Assembly (NCBI GenBank): GCA_963970005.1
Contig: CAXAMN010006557.1
Coordinates: forward strand, 141,123 to 205,122
Length of the DNA stretch: 64,000 nucleotides
Reading direction: 5' to 3'
Origin: Durusdinium trenchii
Taxonomy: Eukaryota > Sar > Dinophyceae > Suessiales > Symbiodiniaceae
This document shows positions 57,199 to 64,000 of this stretch, in pieces. A program made the position numbers and the translations under genes. Numbering within the stretch: position 1 is the first letter of the stretch; every line of letters begins with the position of its first letter. The notes beneath the pieces were generated by a model. That model was not told where the DNA came from. It was given only the letters and a program-made list of their open reading frames with translations, and made no database searches.

Positions 57199-57284
57199 CA
57201 CGTCGGTGTCTCGGTCACGTCGTCGAACGTCGTGCCCCGGTCCGTTGTCGGTGTCTCCAAAGCGACGCCGCGTCGAGCCCGGTC
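57199..57284 (-). CDS. candidate exon
   Basis: A CAACGAG acceptor before G opens DRARRGVALETPTTDRGTTF then DDVTETPT and a TGA. A GA donor inside (after DDVT) would keep phase 0 toward PP2C exon 1. Either the end of an upstream gene or an N-terminal extension of the phosphatase. Confidence 0.4.
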
Positions 57285-58016
57285 CTCGTTGTCGTGCACA
57301 GGCGACCGCGTCCTGGAGAGTTGAACGGAGAAACACGTGCTTCTCGACGAGTCAAGGGCGACCACACTATTGGGAGTGCATGTGGAGCTCCGTCCCCAGT
57401 TCACAAGGAAATGGCCTTCCAAAGGGTGCGAGCTCTGGTTCTTTCAAATCAACCTGACTTGTCTATATATATATAGTATATATCGTATATAGATATTATA
57501 ATATACTAGCTATATTATTACATTATATTATATACATTGAATTGGTTCAATCTTCAAGGACTGGAACAGAATTTCCAGGAAGTTTCTCACATGTTGCTGT
57601 CACATTCCCTCTCCGTCTCTCTCTCTCTCTCTCTGTGGCGAGTCTGGCTGTCAATCAGCCGTCCCACAGGGACACTCGGCTGGTTAAAACAGAAATGTCC
57701 CCTCATTCACTACGGAACCATGATTCCGAAGGATGATTATTGGGTCTCTGCGTTTTCTCCTTTTCTCTCTCCGAGGGGCCATGAGGCTCAGGGCCTTTAT
57801 GCCCCTCTGCTCTCCTCTGGGAAGCATGAGACAAGCTTGGGCGCAAAGTCTGCCTGCTCAGCCAGGCGGTCGTATTGGCCTGGCTCGAGCTCTCGGCGCC
57901 AGTTGCTGGATGTTGGCCTTGAAGGCTCTGAGTCTTTTCCTCAGATCTTTAAGAACTCCTAGCCAGCATGATCCTGATGAACAAAAGATTCACCTGGTAA
58001 ACCTGTAGGATCCAAC

Positions 58017-58098
58017 CTGCAACTGCCTGGTGACCCTCACTCTGCGGTTCCCGGTTCCCCCCCAATGGGCCGTGCCTTGGACCACGTACTCCCAAGAC
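58017..58098 (-). CDS. candidate exon
   Basis: SWEYVVQGTAHWGGTGNRRV then RVTRQLQ, between a CGTCCAG acceptor before G and a CAG donor before GTTGGA. It ends in phase 0, which fits the island at 57284. Sequence quality is protein-like but no family is recognised. Confidence 0.48.
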
Positions 58099-59965
58099 CT
58101 GGACGTCCCCGGTACTCGTCGTCTGCACCGAGTCGGGTCAAACGGACACGGTGACTTGCGCCTGGGTGAATGGTCAATCGTTGCCAACACGCGCGCCACC
58201 GCATACCAAACCAAGACAGGTTAAGTGACCTGAACTAGGACCCTACTGGGGTACCTATGGGATAGTCTATAGGGTCCTTCAACCTCTGTTGGAAGCTCAT
58301 CTTCTAGGACACAATAGGGCCAACTGTTGGCCCATTTCGATAGGACAGGTGACAGGTGTAGGATGGAATAGGACACTCAAACTGCGGCTAACTCTACCGT
58401 CCTCAGCACACCTGGCACCATAAGAAACAAACCTCCAGTATTTCAAGCGACCTCAAACAAGAAACAAACCCAAGCAACCTTCGTGAATACGGATTCTGGA
58501 TCTCTGGCCCAAAAAGGGTCACGCAGCGGAGCATCCCAGCCAACACACCCTGCGATAGTGCGATCCTTTTCGTTGCTGATTTGTGGTGCGGCCCCGCCTC
58601 ACAAACACCCCTCTTGCCGCAAGCTGTACTGGGCAAGACTGGAGAATCTGACTCTCCTCAAGGAAGATAGCCAGAAAAACCACAAAAGTCCAGCCGACTA
58701 GCGGTCGATCAACGAGATGGACACCCCAAACGGGTCTTTCGCACGAACACATCCTTGAGGGGACCTTCAGGCAAACATGCCATGAGTCCTCACAAAAGTG
58801 TGTAGCTTGATGTGCTGGCTTTGAGCACTTAAGCTCTTAGCCCAGTGGCCAAGATTTGGACCACCATTGCCTGAACTTGACAAGAGCCAATTGCACTCTA
58901 GGGTGGAACAGCATGGCTCAAATCAGTGGAATCTGCCTCCAAAAGCGCATCAGCAGAACTGCAACTTCGCAAATGTCAGGTTTTTTATCGAATAATTTTG
59001 GATCTCCACCCTCCCAAAGGCAGTCACCAGCAGCTCTGGCAACAGCTTGAGTTGGATGAGTGTCCATCTGCTTGTGAGATACTCCAACAAGCAACCACAG
59101 CACACATTGCACGCCTTCTAGCCGACACATTTCTACATACCTATTCAAGTAATGGTTTTTCACCACCGCCAACTGCATCCGATCTCATCGAAAACCCCGA
59201 TGGACGCTCCAGGAAAATCTATGGGAAAATGCAGCACCAAATGCATCACTCACTCTCCTGCAAATCTTCCAGGTTTGTACACCCAAACCTACGTTTCCTC
59301 TTTGAGAAACGTGTCTGCTCCCATCTCACTTGGGATGCAAACGCAAACTCCTGAGGCTCCTGTGTCCCCTAAAGCCAGGACAGGAAAATCATGGTCCACA
59401 ACACCCAAGTCACGACCTCACGCGGTGCTGAAGTCAGCAGGATGCTGAACCACGACTGGTCTCTCGTCATCATACCGAACACATGGAACACCCCGGAAGA
59501 AGTGTGGCTTGATGACGGCTCGCCTTCCAAGGGTGGGATGTTCATTGTGCAAATATACATTTACATACATTTATCAACACAAAATTGTCCCCAGGTCTCT
59601 GATCTCAACCTCCTCCCATCCGCCAAATTCATCTTCAAACCATATCTGAGCATATCTGAACATTAAGCATATATAGGAAAAATATGTATTCTTATGAATG
59701 TGTGATGTGTATATATGGACCATAAACATCTGAGTCTCGGCTTCGAGGGCATCATGAGTTCAGCCTTTCATTCTTGATGGACAATGACATCATGACATCA
59801 TCCAAAGCGCCCCCAAAATCGTGGATCCACCCAAATCAGCCATCAGTTCTGAATCACGCCCACTCGCTCACCCTGTCAAGATCAGAAACCTCGACACCCA
59901 TTGCACACCCACCATTTTGTGAAGTGCCCTTTCGTTTTCTTACCTCGCCACCCACCGACTGATCG

Positions 59966-60092
59966 CTACAAACCCGCGATTTTGCACAAAACCAAAGCCG
60001 CAGAAGCTGCGTAAGTGATCAGCAAGAGTTTGGCCGAGTCCTTCTGCACAGAACCGCTAACCTTAAGTGCCGGAGGTTTCCAGCGGATCCTC
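59966..60092 (-). CDS. last two exons of an unidentified protein with hydrophobic tail
   Basis: Exon 60092-60062 reads RIRWKPPALK and joins in phase (donor AAG before GTTAGC) to 60040-59966, which reads DSAKLLLITYAASAALVLCK then IAGL and a stop. Acceptors are AG before G. The final 20 residues are hydrophobic with one Lys, like a C-terminal membrane anchor. Upstream exons were not identified. Confidence 0.5.
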
Positions 60093-60368
60093 CTAGTATG
60101 TTGGGCCTGCTTGGCTCTAGGACAGGTGGGAAAACATAAAAACCCACGCCTGCTGAAGTGCAAGCAAGGTTGTTCTTCCCAACATGGTTGTTGTACATTT
60201 GGTTTGGCACAGGCCAAAAATATACACCAACAACTAAAATAACTAAAAACAACTACATATACTACTATATATATATATACAGTATATACGCCGGCCTTGC
60301 TGGCATGTCTAATGGGTGATTTGGATTTTTTGATGTGTGCTGTGTTGTAGTTGTAGGCTGTAGCATAA

Positions 60369-61060
60369 CTATACCTCTTGGACGGAATTTTGCTTCGTCT
60401 TGTTTGTCCTCTTTGTCCTGTTCCTTCTGTCCGGTATGCTGGGCTCAACTGTGCGATGGTCCCATCGCAAAGCCACCGTTGCGCAAGGCCCTGGCACAAG
60501 GCCACTGAACATAGTGCATGGCAGTCCCAGCCACAGGCCATCAAACACCGCTCCGATCACAGGTTCAAAACATCGTCGTCTTGGTTGCACTATGTTGCAC
60601 TCAATGTCTGCAAGCCGGGCCAAATTTCCTCTCTCTTTTTGTGCCGAAGTCCTGCAAAGACCTCCATGCGTGTCAAGGTCATTCCTCCATTGGAGGCAGC
60701 TACGGTAAAACTTTTGTCGCGTAACTGCAGACCATCGTGTGCGAAAATCGTGCAAGCCTCATCTGACAACCATGTCCAGTGGCTGGCATTCTGCAGCATC
60801 GACTGTTCCAGTGATAAACTCACCAGCTTGACCCTCCAGAACGCCCCACCCCGGACCCCACGAGATCCCACCACAAGCACTGACAGCACATTCAAACAAT
60901 TCATGTTCACCACATCGCCTTGTTCCAACTCAATATCGGCAGTGGTCAACTCCCGTACAGCTCCTGAAGAATACTCAAGAAACAGCTCAAAGCAAGCACA
61001 GTCAAATTGATTTCCCGGGCCGCGGGCATTGGGCAACCTTCTCAACAATCTCCCCTTCAC
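60369..61060 (-). pseudogene. decayed retroelement-type ORF, possibly with a methyltransferase-like part
   Basis: Two overlapping minus frames (61060-60590 and 60755-60369) read like one protein broken by indels. The first has CACFELFLEYSSGAVREL, WTWLSDEACTIFAHDG and SNGGMTLTRMEVFAGL. The second has VFDGLWLGLPCTMFSGL. SNGGMTLT-x-x-EVFAGL followed by a G-x-PC-x-x-FS motif is the order seen in C5-cytosine methyltransferases (motifs I and IV). Symbiodinium retroelements are known to carry such domains. A further frame upstream (KPPEGEGEIVEKVAQCPRPG, about 61010-61070) needs another shift. The methyltransferase link is inference from two short motifs. Confidence 0.4.
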
Positions 61061-61070
61061 CTTCCGGTGG

Positions 61071-62254
61071 CTTTAATGCCCACATTATCACATTCGCAAA
61101 AAGCACCCACACTGCCTCAAATGCCTCCAGTCCACCAAGGAAGCATTCTTGGGAGGGTTGTCTGGCTGGCCCTTTCCTTTGCTGCGTTTTTCGTCGTGCA
61201 GTTCCCCTTTCTCTTTCACCACTTGGCTATCTCCTTGCGTTCGTCGGAAACCGTTTTCGTCAACGTAGGCACAATGATGCCCCTTCCCGGCCGATGGCGG
61301 ATTCCCATGTGGCAGGGTTTTGCAGGTCCGCTTCCGCAGTTGCTTTCTGTGGTCGAAGACAGTCTAAGACATGAACAAATGGTCCAGTTCACCACGTTGA
61401 GGCGAATACCTAATAGCAAGGTAGGGTGACAGATGGTCTTGTCTTCCCAGATCAACCTATCACTTGGCTGGAGAGTTTGCCGCAGCTCTCAGCTCTCACT
61501 GCCTTCAAATAATAGTCTAACGAAGCCCCTGGCTCAAGTGGGAACTCTTCAAAATCCACCAAGCTTATGTCACCCACCGAAGGCTTGAAGTCGCCGTACC
61601 TCTCCCTATTCACATTGGGCTGCGGATTGAGAGAGTAGTCGCCTGGGCTGCACCACCATCCAATCAGTGCCCCCCTAGAGGCACGGCTATCAGTCGATGG
61701 CTATCCTATCCATTCCGTCCACTCAAGCGAGTCCACGTCACAGACCTGTCAAGCAAAGAGAATCATTGAGTATAACATCGCACCAGGAGTCACAAAGGGG
61801 TGGTGTTTAGTCCCATCCAGTGAGTGGATCATGGATGATAATGGGCACCCCTATCCTCCAATAGGCACACCTTTGTGACAGCGTGAGTACGGTCTTCCAC
61901 CCCAAAAGTTCGACAGCTTGGGTAACTCTTGGATGGGTAAAGAGGGTCTACCAGCCAATCCTTGCGGAGTCAATCGTAGGATTCTTTTACATAGCATGCG
62001 GGAATGTTTTTGGCATGTACCAGGACGCCACCCTGGAAACGAACATGTTCGACCGCGTTCCATCTTCCTGCCCCATGAAGGCAAGTGTTCCCCCGTCTGT
62101 TTCCTGCGCTCAACGTGGAGCGAGGGCACGCACGCTTCGCACGCACGAGGGCCACGCCGAGCCACGCCCGCCATCACTGAGAGGTTGATCATTGGAGGGC
62201 CGCAGCTTTGCAGCAGAAGAGTCCTCAAACGGTTCTGTCGAGGTGTGATTTTAA
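61071..62254. other. no supported gene
   Basis: Open plus frames at 61007-61429 and 61883-62262 and a minus frame at 61851-62228 (GVARRGPRACEACVPSLHVE) overlap without deciding evidence. Confidence 0.3.
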
Positions 62255-62313
62255 GGTGGTAGTAGTAGTGGCAGTAGTCGTGGTCGTCGTCGTTGTAGAA
62301 GTAGCAGTAGTAG
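62255..62313 (+). repeat. GTA/GTC/GTR trinucleotide repeat
   Basis: Runs of GTAGTAGTAGTGG, GTCGTGGTCGTCGTCGTTG and AGTAGCAGTAGTAGG. Confidence 0.8.
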
Positions 62314-64000
62314 GTGACCTACCTCCTAACTGACCCCCAAAGAACCACATGCAAGATTGGGTCCCGTGGTTTCTCCAATTTCCCTACCAATGCGGGTGAA
62401 GAGAAAGTGGTCTGAGCCTATCGAAATGCTGATGAGAGTGGCAATATATGACGCTATAACAGGACAAAGCAGGAGGTTTACATTCCGTGGAACAATCATA
62501 AGTTAATAATGGCCACTTGGATGGCCATTCTCCGAATACAATCAAGTGATTATTTCAGAGGGGTCATATTCATTCTCTGTGACCACATAAAGACTTTCTG
62601 GATGCCTTCTTGTCGTCTGGCCCTATTTCAACTATACATCCTATAGTTTCAATCGCTGGAGGTTCTACAGCAAAGGTCTATCAGGAAGAATCAGGAGAGT
62701 ATGGAACGCACCGCGTCCTCCGCAATACCAAGCCAGGTTCTTTGTTAATTACGTGCGGGCACTCCAAAATGTCCCAAGTTCCACAGTAGCAAAGGGCATG
62801 ATTCAACAGGGTTATCCTTTCTGCAGCCACATGGTTATCGCATGTGATCGCCTCTGTGCAGGGAGGCTGGTAGCTTGTGCAGGTCAAATCGCCACCGGTC
62901 GCGGAGGTCGGTGCAGCATGTGTGGGTCTCTATGGCACAGACCGGACCCCTTCAAAACACTGAACGAGGGCGTCGACCAGGTTTGGGCTCTGCATGGCTC
63001 TGCTTTGCCACTTGGCGGAGATTTGAGCTCAGTTTTTGATCCACTGTTGCAAGTTGCAAGGTATGAGGATTAGATGTCGACTTGCAACTGCAGCAGGGAC
63101 GCTCACAAGGTCCCGGCCAAGCCAACGAAAGAGTATAACTAAGTTTGGTGGGACCACGATCAAAACATATCAAAACCATCTGGACACACCCCACGCAATC
63201 GGCCAAAGGGCATGAGCAAGACGCGGTCAGTCACGCCGCAGAACGTTCGCAACAAAGATGCCTGAGGCCCACAGCGACCACTGGTTGACAATCGAACCCG
63301 ACAATTGAAGCAAGGTTCCCGCTTGGAAAAATGATGAAACATGGACACCACCACATCAGGGCCTCACATACATCATACTTCAGGGCCGTGAGAAGTACGT
63401 ACTGTACTTCTGAACACTCCCATCCTCTTTAATTCACCACTACATCAGGGCCTCACATGGCAATACACATGACCCCACATCCAAAGACCATCCGGAGACC
63501 CTCCGATCAGCTGACTGTTCTGAACAGCCCAGCCACTTCTTTCCCGTGTCCTCCGAGCCACTATCGCCAAACCCAGTAGGGCACCGCAAAGTTGCCGGAG
63601 GACCTGAGCGTCGTGGCCGAAGGCGTTTATCTAGCAGAAGCAACCTCAAAGCTGGAAAGTTAAAGTTGTAGCTGGAAATTGTTTTGGTTTTGATTTGTTT
63701 TTATAGTGATGCTGCAACTTTGGCAAGGGTACCTGAATGCGCCTGGAAGTAAATCTGAGCCTTTTGTAGTCTTTAGGTCTTTTCAGGCCTTGCTGCCTTG
63801 CTAGAGTTACAGCAGGATTAGTCTGGGGTCATGGTGCAGTATACGGTACCCAACGTTCACACAAGACACCAACGCAGAGCGCCACATCCTGACGGAATGG
63901 TTTCATTAAGGGTGATGAGTCATAACACACATGGACTCATCATCCCTCTTTACCAGGCCCCGGACCTTCTGTAAGCAAGCCCGCCCCAACCCTCCAAATT
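62314..64000. other. no firmly supported gene
   Basis: A minus AG-G site near 63602 opens two alternative short frames (SSGNFAVPYWVWR, or PPATLRCPTGFGDSGSEDTG). A near-repeat of GGGCCTCACAT occurs at about 63359 and 63448. Nothing else was recognised. Confidence 0.3.

Noticed and set aside
60378..61010. 210-codon plus ORF
   Set aside because: Shadow of the minus retroelement-type frames, which carry recognisable motifs.

Overview
The window looks like nuclear DNA of a dinoflagellate, most likely a Symbiodiniaceae-type alga. Four things point there. A LINE fragment carries the endonuclease-type open frame common in these genomes. A conserved ORF family known to me only from dinoflagellates is present. 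Dispersed arrays are built on the palindrome GCTACTAGTAGC. Coding sequence is split into very short exons whose introns end in AG before a G and start with GT, GC or GA. I see no bacterial operons, ribosome binding sites, CRISPR arrays, tRNA or rRNA genes. Continuous ORFs are a poor guide here: most long ones are antisense or intronic shadows, and real genes appear only when short exon islands are joined.

Layout. 1-1021: 5' part of a non-LTR retrotransposon (minus), frameshifted. 1022-4080: A/T-rich block holding a conserved dinoflagellate ORF (minus) and a broken lysine-rich frame (plus). 4218-5222: tandem and CA-rich repeats. 5.8-14 kb: sparse exon islands among repeats. 15.4-17.1 kb: class-3 lipase-like gene (RGT and GHSLGGA motifs). 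17.7-22.7 kb: further unassigned exons. 27.96-29.49 kb: RING-H2/UIM E3 ligase gene. 31.8-37.7 kb: Kelch-repeat gene, possibly one F-box-Kelch gene with the F-box exons at 40.1-40.8 kb. 43.1-55.6 kb: a PP2C (PPM-family) phosphatase gene in about 16 exons. 57-60 kb: exon islands. 60.4-61.06 kb: decayed retroelement-type ORF. The remainder is intron or intergenic DNA with microsatellites and small inverted-repeat elements.

Every gene that could be assembled lies on the minus strand, as expected for the one-directional gene blocks of dinoflagellates. Three protein types (RING-H2 with ubiquitin-binding motifs, Kelch, F-box) point to ubiquitin-dependent turnover and one to protein dephosphorylation. 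That they work together is not shown; they are simply neighbours in one orientation.

Exon joins were made by hand from three signals: family motifs, reading-frame phase, and the AG-then-G acceptor rule. They are hypotheses that RNA-seq would settle.
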